A stretch of 64,000 bases of DNA from Sideroxyarcus sp. (GCA_030652215.1 JAUSBC010000018.1:1-64000), one strand, 5' to 3'. Shown: positions 36,412 to 45,311, counted from the first letter of the stretch. Notes: generated by a model from the letters alone, not told the origin. Numbers and translations: made by a program.

Positions 36412-39072
36412 TCAGATCAAGTCTTGGCTACCAGTTGTTAGTGCAGCCTCGAATATCTCGATCGGTGCCGGCTTGCCGAGCAGATAACCCTGATAATGAC
36501 GGCATCCTGCATGCTCCAGAAATTGGCGTTGTTCTTCCGCTTCAACGCCTTCGGCAATCACGTCCAGATCGAGGCTGTGTGCCATGGCGATGATGGTCCG
36601 CACAATGGCCCTGTCGCTTTCATCCACGGCGATGTCGTGCACAAATGACTGGTCTATTTTGAGCTGGTCGATTGGCAGGCGTTTGAGGTATTGCAGGGAT
36701 GAATAGCCCGTGCCGAAATCATCAAGCGAAATCCGCACGCCCAGCGCCTTTAATGCATTCATGGTGGCAATGGTTTCTTCAACCTTGTCCAGCAACATGC
36801 TTTCGGTAAGTTCCAGCTTGAGGTGATTGGCCTGAATGTTGTGGCGCGCTATCGCCGTTTGCACTTCAGCCACAAAACCCGCCTGCCGAAATTGTCTGGC
36901 GCTCACGTTAACCGACAGAACCAGATCGCGCGTCAATTCATTATCCTGCCAGGCCTTGAGCTGCAGGCAGGCGGTTTCAAGAACCCAGCGGCCAATCGGG
37001 ATGATCAGCCCCGACTCCTCTGCCAGCGGGATGAATTTTGCCGGCGACACCGGACCTTGTGCGGGGTGTGTCCAGCGGATCAATGCCTCGGCGCCAATCG
37101 GGCGGCGCGAGACGTCAGTCTGAATCTGGTAGTGCAGTTTGAATTCATTATTCTCGATTGCTTTTCTCAAATCGGCTTCTATCGAGGAATTGGCGTTGAT
37201 GGATTCCTGCATTTGCGCATCGAAGAATCTCAAGGCGTTTCTTCCCGCCTTCTTCGCTTGATACATGGCCAGATCCGCCTGCTTGAACAATTCCTCCGAA
37301 GATTGAGTCACCCCGCTGAATAGCGTAATCCCTATGCTCGGCGTGTTGTGATGTACATGATCTTCAAGTTGATAGGGTTGATTGAGTGTGGCGAGAATCT
37401 TTTCGCCAATTGCTTCGGCTTGCGCGGTCGCTTCCAGAGGCTTGGCGCTCAAGCCCTCCAGCAGTATCACGAACTCGTCACCGCCCAAACGGGCTACGGT
37501 ATCGCCTTGACGCACGCACGATTGCAGACGTCGTGCGACCTGTTGCAGCAACAGGTCGCCAATGTCGTGCCCCAGAGTGTCGTTAAGCGTCTTGAAATTA
37601 TCCAGGTCGATGAACATCACCGCGCCGTGCCGGCCATCTCCCCCGCTGGTAATCAGTGCCTGCAGTAGTCGATCCGATACCAGTCGACGATTGGGCAGCC
37701 GGGTGAGGTGGTCGTAGAATGCCAAATGCCGGATCTGGTCTTCTGCGCGCTTGCGTTCAGTGATGTCGTAATGCGAACCCACATAATGGGTAACGACGCC
37801 GTCGTCGTCCCTGACGGCAGAAATGGTCAGCCATTTGGGATATACCTCGCCATTCTTTCTCCGATCCCAAATCTCTCCCTGCCATCCCCCGGTGCATTGA
37901 ATTGTTTTCCACATCGCGCGATAGAAATTCGCATCATGTTGTCCCGACTTGAGCATGCTCGGCTTCTGGCCAATTGCTTCTTCGGGTGTGTAGCCGGTGG
38001 TCTCGGTAAATGCCCGGTTAACCCGAATGATGACGCCATTGGGGTCGGTAATGATCATTGCTTCCTGGGATTCGAAGGCGACGGCGGATATTCGCAGTTC
38101 GGCCTCTATTTTATTGCGATGCGAAATGTCCTGGGCAAAACCAACGCTCCCCAGAACATTGCCGTTGGCATCAATAACCGGGGCTTTGAACGATTCCACC
38201 CAAATGCGTTGTTTCCCGTCAAAGCCCATCTCCTCCGTTCGCTTCTGCTGGCGCGAATTCAATACCTCGGCATCGTCGGCGCGGAATTGCTCAGCCAGTT
38301 CCCTGGGATGAAAATCGAAATCAGTCTTGCCGCACACCTGTTGAACATCGTCCAGCTCGAACGAAGCGGCAAACGCCTTGTTTACCGTTACGTAATGTCC
38401 TTTGGTGTCTTTCAACCAGGTCAGATAGGGCGAATTGTCCAGGATGGCTCGCAGGTTCGCTTCAGCTTTGGTCTTCTCCGTTTCAATCTTTTTACGCTCG
38501 GAAATGTCTGTCATGGCAATGCGCACCACAGGAGCTGCGGTGCCCGCCGAACTCTGGCAATCGAGCTGGACATGAAATGTGACTTCATCATTGATCTGCA
38601 GCGCCAGTTCACAGCGCAACTTTTCGCCGGTCTGCAAAACGTCCAGGAAGAATTGATACCAGCGATCTTTGTCGCACGCGCTCACAAATCCGGCAAAGCG
38701 CCGATTCAGCAACTTCCTGCGATCTTCGCCCAGCAGTGCAGCGCTCGTAAGGTTAGCCTCGGCAATCAGACCGTCGCGGGTGAGTGTGAGATAGCCGACC
38801 GGAGCGAAGTCGTAAAGATCCATATATCTGTCGCGGGATTCTTCAATGGCAACCTGCGCTCTGCGCAACTCGTCATTTTGCATTTCAAGTTCGATTTGAT
38901 GCACCTGCAACTCCTGCAAGAGCTCTTCCGTAAAGCTCGCTTGGCTGTCAGTTGGGTTGGTCTGTTTGCGCTGCGCTTCTGGTTCCGCGTGCGGCGCAAA
39001 ATTTTGACTGGCTAGATTATTCATGGCGCCATTAACCAGGAGTTGTCGATCAGACAAGCGCCCGGTTTGCAT
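36412..39072 (-). CDS. PAS-PAS-PAS-GGDEF-EAL cyclic-di-GMP signalling protein
   Basis: 886 residues, cytoplasmic. An N-terminal coiled coil (about 45-85) leads into three PAS regions (about 85-455). The GGDEF domain has intact RLGGDEF preceded five residues earlier by the inhibitory-site motif RQGD. The EAL domain has intact EALIRW, NVSARQF, ELTES, DDFGTGYSSL and EGVE. Both synthesis and breakdown of c-di-GMP are therefore possible. A start at MNNLASQ, 16 codons in, is an alternative; neither has a strong ribosome site. Confidence 0.94.
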   Translation of the reverse strand: MQTGRLSDRQLLVNGAMNNLASQNFAPHAEPEAQRKQTNPTDSQASFTEELLQELQVHQIELEMQNDELRRAQVAIEESRDRYMDLYDFAPVGYLTLTRDGLIAEANLTSAALLGEDRRKLLNRRFAGFVSACDKDRWYQFFLDVLQTGEKLRCELALQINDEVTFHVQLDCQSSAGTAAPVVRIAMTDISERKKIETEKTKAEANLRAILDNSPYLTWLKDTKGHYVTVNKAFAASFELDDVQQVCGKTDFDFHPRELAEQFRADDAEVLNSRQQKRTEEMGFDGKQRIWVESFKAPVIDANGNVLGSVGFAQDISHRNKIEAELRISAVAFESQEAMIITDPNGVIIRVNRAFTETTGYTPEEAIGQKPSMLKSGQHDANFYRAMWKTIQCTGGWQGEIWDRRKNGEVYPKWLTISAVRDDDGVVTHYVGSHYDITERKRAEDQIRHLAFYDHLTRLPNRRLVSDRLLQALITSGGDGRHGAVMFIDLDNFKTLNDTLGHDIGDLLLQQVARRLQSCVRQGDTVARLGGDEFVILLEGLSAKPLEATAQAEAIGEKILATLNQPYQLEDHVHHNTPSIGITLFSGVTQSSEELFKQADLAMYQAKKAGRNALRFFDAQMQESINANSSIEADLRKAIENNEFKLHYQIQTDVSRRPIGAEALIRWTHPAQGPVSPAKFIPLAEESGLIIPIGRWVLETACLQLKAWQDNELTRDLVLSVNVSARQFRQAGFVAEVQTAIARHNIQANHLKLELTESMLLDKVEETIATMNALKALGVRISLDDFGTGYSSLQYLKRLPIDQLKIDQSFVHDIAVDESDRAIVRTIIAMAHSLDLDVIAEGVEAEEQRQFLEHAGCRHYQGYLLGKPAPIEIFEAALTTGSQDLI

Positions 39073-39395
39073 GAGTAACTGCTCTTTCTGTCGTTTCTTT
39101 CAGTCATGACACGCTGTCTTCCAATACTGAATTGCGATTAGGTCTGGTTTATCCTTGTGCAGAATCTGCGCACGACGGCCGCGCATGATTGCGAGATCGT
39201 ATGAAGGCAAATATAAGGCGCAAGGCCAAAGACCACAGTCAGAACGAACTGATTTGTATGACGAATTGGATGACTTGGGGGTCAGACTTTCCCTACACGG
39301 TGTACATGCGGGAAGCTGTGGGGCGACTTCGGAGGCGGTATCTGGCTAATAGAAGGTGGACAGAGGAAGCGGGCAGAACTGAGCTATGCGGAAGT
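39073..39395. other. Gap without a supported gene
   Basis: About 320 bases between the GGDEF-EAL gene start and the left inverted repeat of the restriction island. A short open frame from 39189 has no ribosome site and no family resemblance, and I do not call it. The promoter of the GGDEF-EAL gene should be here. Confidence 0.5.
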
Positions 39396-39481
39396 TCGGT
39401 CGGTGCGCACTGGGGGGCTCATCCTCGGCCTTACCGGACGGTAGCGGCTCGTCGAGATATGTCATTTCTGAACGTCCGCTC
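39396..39481 (+). repeat. Left inverted repeat of the restriction-modification island
   Basis: This 86-base segment is an imperfect reverse complement of 42200-42289. The inner 19 bases CATTTCTGAACGTCCGCTC match with two differences. Further blocks CTCGGCCT and TCGGTCGG recur, the first at an identical distance (39 bases) on both sides. The repeats enclose all three island genes. Confidence 0.75.
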
Positions 39482-39521
39482 ATTTGATTTCTAAAACCCC
39501 ATATCTAACCTCTAAGTTTTT

Positions 39522-40205
39522 TCATTCATTCACGCCAGTCTTGGGGCACAAAGCTGATATGGGACATTCATCGCAGCGGGGATGGGATGGCGTACAAATC
39601 TCGCGTCCGAGCGAAATCATGTTCACGTGTAGCGAGTAACGAAGCTCCGGCGGGATTTTGGATTGCAGGCGATCCATGTCGCGCGGTGCGCAATGCTTGT
39701 CCTTATGTGTTGGCCTGACCCAGCCGAGACGCCGGGCGATGCGCCAGCAATGCGTATCCACTGGAAAAACCTGCCTGCCCAGTGAATACATCAAAACACA
39801 GCGCGCCACTTTCTTGCCGACTCCCGGCAACGACAACAGGAAAGCTTCGGCATCCTCGTTGCTCATTTTGCGCAACGGCTTCAGCGTAGGCTCGCCGAAC
39901 TTTTCCACAATGATGTCAAGTAGATTGCGGATCGCCTTCGCTTTCTGGTTCGACAGGCCACCACTGACGATGGGACGTGCGATATATTCGGCAGGCGCTT
40001 CGGCGATTTGGTGGTGAGTGGGGAAAGTTTCTTTCAGCGAGCGGTAGGTGCTGCGGTAACTCGCTTCGCCGGTCTTGGTGCTACAAATGATGAAAAGTAA
40101 TTCGTCCAGCGGATTTTTGAGGTTGTAGTGATTGAAATCGCCATAGTGAGTTTGAAGTTCGGCAGCGACATCAAAAACAGCTGAAGGGTATTTTGTGGAG
40201 GCCAT
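39522..40205 (-). CDS. Endonuclease III-like DNA glycosylase (HhH-GPD, 4Fe-4S)
   Basis: 227-residue base-excision enzyme. The helix-hairpin-helix LLSLPGVGKKVARCVL carries the catalytic Lys position and VDTHCWRIARRLG the catalytic Asp. The C-terminal cluster motif C-x6-C-x2-C-x5-C (CTPSHPRCDECPISALC) binds 4Fe-4S. Placed next to a C5-cytosine methyltransferase, it may repair T:G mismatches from deaminated 5-methylcytosine, as Vsr or the MthTI-linked glycosylase do. A housekeeping Nth role is the alternative. Confidence 0.88.
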   Translation of the reverse strand: MASTKYPSAVFDVAAELQTHYGDFNHYNLKNPLDELLFIICSTKTGEASYRSTYRSLKETFPTHHQIAEAPAEYIARPIVSGGLSNQKAKAIRNLLDIIVEKFGEPTLKPLRKMSNEDAEAFLLSLPGVGKKVARCVLMYSLGRQVFPVDTHCWRIARRLGWVRPTHKDKHCAPRDMDRLQSKIPPELRYSLHVNMISLGREICTPSHPRCDECPISALCPKTGVNE

Positions 40206-40278
40206 TTGGCAAAGGCCTACTGGGCAGCGGCCTCTATCTTTGCAACAAGGCCTTTCATGCTACTGATTATGGATGCCG

Positions 40279-41460
40279 TCAAGGCCTTGCCCTATAAGAC
40301 TGTTTCATGTCAAAAGAAGCATTCAGCATCCCCAACTTGGCCGCCAACGCTCGGCCTATCGTCTCGCCCAGCAGTACCGGCACCGCATTCCCAATCTGGC
40401 GCATCGCCTCGCCCCATGCGCCCTTGATGACGAAGCTGTCTGGAAATGTCTGTATCCGTTTCGCCTCGCACACCGTGAAATAACGGACGCGGCCATCCGA
40501 ATAGCGGATCATGTTTTCCCCGCCCGGCACTCCGTGACCTCCCGCCTTGATGGTTTTTGCAGGCCAGTCAATATCGCTGCCTGTGTGGCCGGGATAGGTG
40601 CGCGCACCATCGTGATAGACGTGATCGCCGATTCCGTGTTGCGCTTCTGGAGCGGGGATGCCTTGCAGCGCATCTCTGACTGTGCGCCAAGGCAGTTGCT
40701 CCGGCGCGAACATGCCGTACTTGCCTTTCAAACGAACAATCTTCTCTTTCAGGAGTTCAGTCATCGGCGCACGTTCCGATTCCGGCACGTGGTGACGTTT
40801 CCAATATTCACCTGAAACGTACATCTCCCAAAGCAATCTATCTTCGGAATGCGTTTCTGCGGGGAACGACCAGGACACACACAGATCAGATCTGGTGCCG
40901 ACGATAACAACGCGCTCACGCGTTTGTGGAACGCCATAATTGGCCGCGTTGACTAGCTTGAACGATACATCGTATTTTGTTCCTGCATAGGAAAGCTGGC
41001 CAATGCTGCGCAGGTCGGATAAATGCTCCTTCCAGTCCGCGTTGGGTTTTGCAGCAAATCCCGGGTAGGTAAGCCGCAGGATGATGTATTCGAAATAATC
41101 CGCAAACGACTCACGCAGCAGGCCCTTGACGTTCTCAAACACGAAGGCTTTGGGGGTAAGTTGCTCGATGGCCCGGATGGCATAAGGGAACATGTCGCGG
41201 CTATCCTGATCTGCTTTATGTTTTCCGCCCAATGAAAATGGCTGGCAAGGTGGGCCGCCCGCGACGATATCCACACCGGCCAGGGTCGAGAAGTCGAAAT
41301 CTTTAATATCGCCAAAAAAAACTTTTTCCGCATCGAAGTTTTCATTGAGTGACGCGCAGGCATGCTTGTTAAATTCCACGAACGCGGAGTGCTGGAAACC
41401 AGCAAGCTCGAGCCCTTTAGCCAATCCGCCCGCTCCGGAAAAAATCTCCAATGACTTCAT
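40279..41460 (-). CDS. C5-cytosine-specific DNA methyltransferase of a type II system
   Basis: 393-residue modification enzyme. Motif I IFSGAGGLAKGLE, motif IV GGPPCQPFS with catalytic Cys, motif VI ENVKGLL, motif VIII-like QTRERVVIVG and the C-terminal motif IX/X RQIGNAVPV are all present. It starts within the ATGA overlap with the restriction gene upstream, so nuclease and methylase are made from one message. By partner it should methylate the nuclease's site. Confidence 0.95.
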   Translation of the reverse strand: MKSLEIFSGAGGLAKGLELAGFQHSAFVEFNKHACASLNENFDAEKVFFGDIKDFDFSTLAGVDIVAGGPPCQPFSLGGKHKADQDSRDMFPYAIRAIEQLTPKAFVFENVKGLLRESFADYFEYIILRLTYPGFAAKPNADWKEHLSDLRSIGQLSYAGTKYDVSFKLVNAANYGVPQTRERVVIVGTRSDLCVSWSFPAETHSEDRLLWEMYVSGEYWKRHHVPESERAPMTELLKEKIVRLKGKYGMFAPEQLPWRTVRDALQGIPAPEAQHGIGDHVYHDGARTYPGHTGSDIDWPAKTIKAGGHGVPGGENMIRYSDGRVRYFTVCEAKRIQTFPDSFVIKGAWGEAMRQIGNAVPVLLGETIGRALAAKLGMLNASFDMKQSYRARP

Positions 41461-42104
41461 GGTTTGCGCTCGACTTTATTCAAGTGTTTTTTGATCTTTG
41501 CAAGGATTGCGCTATCTGCCGCATGAGTGCCATTGCATTTTTCTGCCCAAGCTCGTCCCGGATGAATAACATCCCAATCCGATTTGGCTTGCTCATAACG
41601 CCCTTTGCCGGGGTCGTGGTTGCCGAAACCATCCACGGCAGTATTCCATAGAGGCATATTCAATTTGATTAGCGCGGCTTCGATGGTGCTGATCATATCT
41701 GAACTGGCATCTTCAAAAATAACGAAACGGCACATGAAGTCATGCAGATTCAGCCCTTGAGCATTTTTGATGTTACGGCTGTGCTCCCTGAGTCGGCCAA
41801 TTAGTTCTTTGGATTGTTCAAGTTGATTGTCGGAAACCCGCGCTTGGCGCCAGCCCTTGGGCACAGCCTTGCCGACATAGATTGGGTAGCTGTAAGACAA
41901 CCGATTAAGCTCGGCATATTTTTTGTATATGGGATTCTTGCCCGTGTAATAGATGGCATAAACACCTGTGCCGTGAAAAGATTCCGGCGGTGGGAGGGGG
42001 TGAACGGGTGTGCCATTGAAGAACCTGACCGCATCTTTGACGAGCTCGGCAAAGGCGTCGTTTTTGTATACGTGTTCACTTCTATCGAAAGGCCTTGATT
42101 TCAT
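41457..42104 (-). CDS. Eco29kI-like GIY-YIG restriction endonuclease
   Basis: 215-residue type II restriction enzyme. The GIY-YIG core is visible as GVYAIYYTGKNPIYKKY, then YPIYVGKAVPKGWR, the Arg in RLREHSRNI, the metal-binding Glu in STIEAALI and Asn in MPLWNTAVDGFGNHDPG. These follow the pattern of Eco29kI, which cuts CCGCGG; the same specificity is likely but inferred. The gene precedes and overlaps its methyltransferase, the order in the Eco29kI system. Confidence 0.88.
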   Translation of the reverse strand: MKSRPFDRSEHVYKNDAFAELVKDAVRFFNGTPVHPLPPPESFHGTGVYAIYYTGKNPIYKKYAELNRLSYSYPIYVGKAVPKGWRQARVSDNQLEQSKELIGRLREHSRNIKNAQGLNLHDFMCRFVIFEDASSDMISTIEAALIKLNMPLWNTAVDGFGNHDPGKGRYEQAKSDWDVIHPGRAWAEKCNGTHAADSAILAKIKKHLNKVERKP

Positions 42105-42161
42105 GAGTGTGTAACGCGCTTGGTCTGGTCGAACCGCATTTTCTCATGTTGGCATGGTAAA

Positions 42162-42188
42162 TGCACCAAGTGCACTTCAGGAGAAGTG
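42162..42188. promoter_or_regulatory. Overlapping dyads upstream of the restriction gene
   Basis: TGCAC-caa-GTGCA (42162-42174) and CACTTC-agga-GAAGTG (42173-42188) are two perfect, abutting inverted repeats 58-84 bases upstream of the nuclease ATG (minus strand). No controller (C) protein gene is present in the island. They could bind a host regulator or the methyltransferase itself. Confidence 0.35.
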
Positions 42189-42199
42189 AGTTGTTAGGA

Positions 42200-42289
42200 G
42201 AGCGGACGCTCAGAAGTGGGTTAACTCGATTTGCCACCGGCGTCCGCAAAGGCCGAGCACGAATCGTCGAGTTCTAACGGGCCGACCGG
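42200..42289 (-). repeat. Right inverted repeat of the restriction-modification island
   Basis: Reverse-complement partner of 39396-39481: GAGCGGACGCTCAGAAGTG (42200-42218), AGGCCGAG (42250-42257) and CCGACCGA (42282-42289) correspond to the left-side blocks in inverted order and matching spacing. No gene is seen from 42219 to 42356. Confidence 0.75.
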
Positions 42290-42356
42290 ACGCTTGGAGT
42301 GGATACGTGAGCGTGCTTGCGGAAATTCATGGCCGCAAAGCTGCCAATTACCGCCT

Positions 42357-43784
42357 TCAGTCTTCCAGCGCCCTGACCTTAACCGTCTTGCCTTTCACCT
42401 TCCCTGCCGACAATCTCTTCACCGCCTCGCGTGCGATATCCCTCGTGACGGCGACGTAGGTGGACATATCGGTGACGGTGATCTTGCCGACCTGTTCGCG
42501 CGTGAATCCTGCTTCGCCGGTGAGTGCGCCCAGCACGTCGCCGGGACGGATCTTTTCTTTGCGGCCGCCGAGGATTTGCAGCGTGACCATGGGCGGCACC
42601 AGCGGTCCTTTCTTTTCGTTTATCAGCGACTCCATGGTGTGCCATTCGGGTTCGATGCCCATCATCTTGGCGATGTTGGAGATGCGGTTCATGTCGGCGG
42701 GGCTGGCGAGGCTGAGCGCCCAGCCTTCCTCGTCGGCGCGTCCGGTGCGGCCGATGCGGTGAATGTGGATTTCGGGATCGGGCGTGACGTCGACGTTGAT
42801 GACGGCTTCAAGCTGCGAGATGTCCAGTCCGCGCGCGGCCACGTCGGTCGCCACCAGCACCGAACAACTGCGGTTGGCGAATTGAATGAGAACCTGGTCG
42901 CGTTCGCGCTGTTCCATGTCGCCGTTGAGCGTCAGCGCGTGTATGCCTTTGGCATGCAGGATGTCCACGAGGTCGCGGCATTGTTGCTTGGTGTTGCAGA
43001 AGGCCAGCGTGCTGACGGGGCGGTAATGTTTGAGCAGGACGGAGACGGCCTGCAAGCGGTCTTCGTGCTTGATCTCGTAGAAGCGCTGGCGGATCTTGCT
43101 GCCCTCGTGCTGTTCCAGCAGTTTCACTTCCTGCGGGTTGCGCATGAATTTTTGTGCGAGGCGCGCGATGCCTTCCGGATATGTCGCCGAGAACAGCATG
43201 GTCTGGCGATCTGTTGGGCATTGCTTCACCACAAACGAGATGTCGTCATAGAAACCCATGTCCAGCATGCGGTCGGCTTCGTCCAGCACCAGCGTGGTGA
43301 TTCCATCCAGCTTCAGGTTGCCGCGCTCGATGTGGTCCATGATGCGCCCGGGCGTGCCGACCACGATGTGCGCGCCGTGTTCCAGGCTGTCGGCCTGCGG
43401 GCGCATGGTGCTGCCGCCGACCAGCGAGAGGATCTTGATGTTGTCGGCAAAACGCGCCAGACGGCGCATCTCCTGCGTTACCTGGTCGGCTAGTTCGCGC
43501 GTGGGGCACAGCACCATGGCCTGCACGCCGAAATGGCGCGGATTGAGCTTGGTGAGCAGCGGCAGCGCGAAGGCGGCGGTCTTGCCGCTACCGGTCTTGG
43601 CCTGGGCGATGAGGTCGTGCCCGGCCAGCGTGATCGGCAGACTGGCGGCCTGGATAGGCGTCATGGTCCGGTATTCGAGCTGCTGCAGGTTTTCCTGCAT
43701 GGCGGGTGCCAGCGGCAGTTCGTTGAAGGAGCGGCCGGTCGTGGCGGCTGCAGGTGATGGGGTGGGGGTGGTTTTATTGGTCAT
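42357..43784 (-). CDS. dbpA: DbpA-like ATP-dependent RNA helicase
   Basis: 475-residue DEAD-box helicase. Q motif and AKTGSGKT, PTRELA, TPGRI, DEADRMLD, SATYPEG, and in domain 2 ATDVAARGLD and HRIGRTGR are intact. The C-terminal region (about 395-475, VTLQILGGRKEKIRPGDVLGAL) is the DbpA RNA-binding domain that recognises 23S rRNA hairpin 92, so a role in 50S ribosome assembly is likely. Single gene, no strong ribosome site. Confidence 0.93.
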   Translation of the reverse strand: MTNKTTPTPSPAAATTGRSFNELPLAPAMQENLQQLEYRTMTPIQAASLPITLAGHDLIAQAKTGSGKTAAFALPLLTKLNPRHFGVQAMVLCPTRELADQVTQEMRRLARFADNIKILSLVGGSTMRPQADSLEHGAHIVVGTPGRIMDHIERGNLKLDGITTLVLDEADRMLDMGFYDDISFVVKQCPTDRQTMLFSATYPEGIARLAQKFMRNPQEVKLLEQHEGSKIRQRFYEIKHEDRLQAVSVLLKHYRPVSTLAFCNTKQQCRDLVDILHAKGIHALTLNGDMEQRERDQVLIQFANRSCSVLVATDVAARGLDISQLEAVINVDVTPDPEIHIHRIGRTGRADEEGWALSLASPADMNRISNIAKMMGIEPEWHTMESLINEKKGPLVPPMVTLQILGGRKEKIRPGDVLGALTGEAGFTREQVGKITVTDMSTYVAVTRDIAREAVKRLSAGKVKGKTVKVRALED

Positions 43785-43860
43785 ACGCGATTATCCCAGT
43801 CTGCAAGGCGGTGCGTCGGGAAATATTTCCCCTTAAAGCATGGTGGGTTGGGCAAGGTGC

Positions 43861-43994
43861 GTAGGTTGGGCAGAGCGAATGGGTAACGGCGCAGCCGTTG
43901 GGACCCATCGGCCTCCCCCTTGCGGGGGAAGCGTAGCGTGCCCAACATGCCTTCCATGCACATCGTTGGGCACGCTACGCTTTGCCCAACCTAC
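43861..43994. repeat. Palindromic repeat, GTAGGTTGGGC family, interrupted copy
   Basis: The right arm at 43965-43994 is identical to that at 36345-36374. The left arm begins with GTAGGTTGGGCA (43861) and resumes with GCGTAGCGTGCCCAAC (43931-43946). Between them are about 58 foreign bases containing two smaller hairpins (AACGGC-gca-GCCGTT and CCCCC-ttg-CGGGGG). The rest of the 308-base gap 43785-44092 holds no gene. Confidence 0.8.
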
Positions 43995-44092
43995 TTTGAT
44001 CACATCGGCAGCCAATCTGAGCAAGATCAAACAGCGTGAAGCGAAGTTTGCGCATAATGCCGGCCATTCCGTAACGCAGCCCACGAACAACC

Positions 44093-45250
44093 ATGACGAA
44101 CACTGCAATTGCCTCCCCTTCCATCACATCGCCGTCCGCCGACCCCATCGTTGGCGGACGCGTCGAGCTGCAACTGCTCACCACGCTCAAATGCAACCTG
44201 AAATGCAGCTACTGCTCCATGGGCGTGGGTGAGGTGCTCGGCTCGCAGACCGAACTCAAATACGACATCGGGCAGCTTGCCGCCTTCATCGAGAAGCAGC
44301 TTGCCGGCAAGGAGATCTACGTGACCTTCTACGGCGGCGAACCGACGCTCAACCGCGAGATGATGGAAACCGTGATGCGGCGCTTCCCTGCGTTCCGTTA
44401 CCAGTTGCAGACCAACGGTACGCTGCTGGATAACCTGCCCGACTGGATGCTGCACAAGCTGTCCAACATTCTGGTTTCCGTAGACGGCGGCGAACAGACC
44501 ACGGACGGCTACCGAGGACGCGGCGTGTGGCGACAAGTGCACAAGAACGTGAACCATGTGCGCGACCGGCTGGGCGGCAGCGTCACCGCCCGCGTGACCT
44601 GGGGACATCCCGACACCTGCTTCGAGGAACTCGACGACCTCGCCGAATCTTTCGATTACCTGTACTGGCAGTTCGTGGCCGACGAGCAGTATGCGGGCGA
44701 CTCGCTGGACAAGCGCAAGGCGGTGCTGGTGCAACTCATCGACAAGTTCTTCTGCCGCACCGACAAGCTCTACCCGCTGATTCCCATCATGGGCATGGTG
44801 CGCAACAAGGTGATGCCGAATCGCGCTAAGGAACTCTACGCCGGGCAGACCCAGTGCCGCGTCTCGACGCACATCATCAACGTCATGCCCGACGGCAAGA
44901 TTTTCCCGTGCCCGGATATGACCTACGTGCCGAGCATGCAGATGGGCGAGATACAGGGCAACTGGCTGGTCAGGAGCCCGTTGCAACCGCACCCGGATAT
45001 GCCGTGCTCAAACTGCGAGGCTTATGCCTGGTGCCGCGGCAACTGCATGAAGAATCTGTATCTGGGCTATGTGAAGAAGGACGAACACTACCGCGCGAAC
45101 GTGGTCGAGCCGATCTGCGAACTGGTGCGTTTCATGGGACGCGAGATCGACAAGCACGATCCGCAGGCCTGGTTTGCTGCGGCGTCGGTGCCAGTGAGGA
45201 AACAGCTGATCGACGCGGAGGTTTACGAGTATGTGGAGATTATGCCGTGA
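44093..45250 (+). CDS. Orphan radical SAM/SPASM peptide-modifying enzyme
   Basis: 385 residues. The radical SAM cluster motif is CNLKCSYC (about residues 35-42), then YVTFYGGEPTLN, LQTNGTLL and VSVDGG. The C-terminal SPASM-like domain carries Cys ligands in CRVSTHIINVMPDGKIFPCPDM and CSNCEAYAWCRGNC for auxiliary clusters. Such enzymes modify ribosomal peptides or mature sulfatases. No sulfatase, RRE domain, transporter or protease lies nearby. An 11-codon frame starts on its stop (45250). The natural substrate is unknown. Confidence 0.9.
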   Translation: MTNTAIASPSITSPSADPIVGGRVELQLLTTLKCNLKCSYCSMGVGEVLGSQTELKYDIGQLAAFIEKQLAGKEIYVTFYGGEPTLNREMMETVMRRFPAFRYQLQTNGTLLDNLPDWMLHKLSNILVSVDGGEQTTDGYRGRGVWRQVHKNVNHVRDRLGGSVTARVTWGHPDTCFEELDDLAESFDYLYWQFVADEQYAGDSLDKRKAVLVQLIDKFFCRTDKLYPLIPIMGMVRNKVMPNRAKELYAGQTQCRVSTHIINVMPDGKIFPCPDMTYVPSMQMGEIQGNWLVRSPLQPHPDMPCSNCEAYAWCRGNCMKNLYLGYVKKDEHYRANVVEPICELVRFMGREIDKHDPQAWFAAASVPVRKQLIDAEVYEYVEIMP

Positions 45251-45285
45251 TGGCGTGGCAAGTCAGCCTGCTCGCCAATTGCTGA
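45250..45285 (+). CDS. Possible 11-residue leaderless peptide coupled to the radical SAM gene
   Basis: ATG at 45250 shares its A with the radical SAM stop (TGATG), a reinitiation arrangement. The product would be MAWQVSLLANC. It might be a substrate peptide, or simply a chance reading of the 3' flank. It has no ribosome site of its own. Confidence 0.2.
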   Translation: MAWQVSLLANC

Positions 45286-45311
45286 TGTAGTCACGCTGAA
45301 GAAAAAGACCA

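Noticed and set aside
39189-39494. A 101-codon open frame in the gap left of the restriction island
   Set aside because: No ribosome site, no recognisable domain, and its 3' half runs through the inverted repeat.
42191-42280. GTTAGGA...TTCTAAC ends near the right island repeat, resembling integron attC core sites
   Set aside because: In an attC site the order on the strand is YYYAAC followed by GTTRRR. Here GTT comes first and AAC last, and there is no integrase or cassette array.
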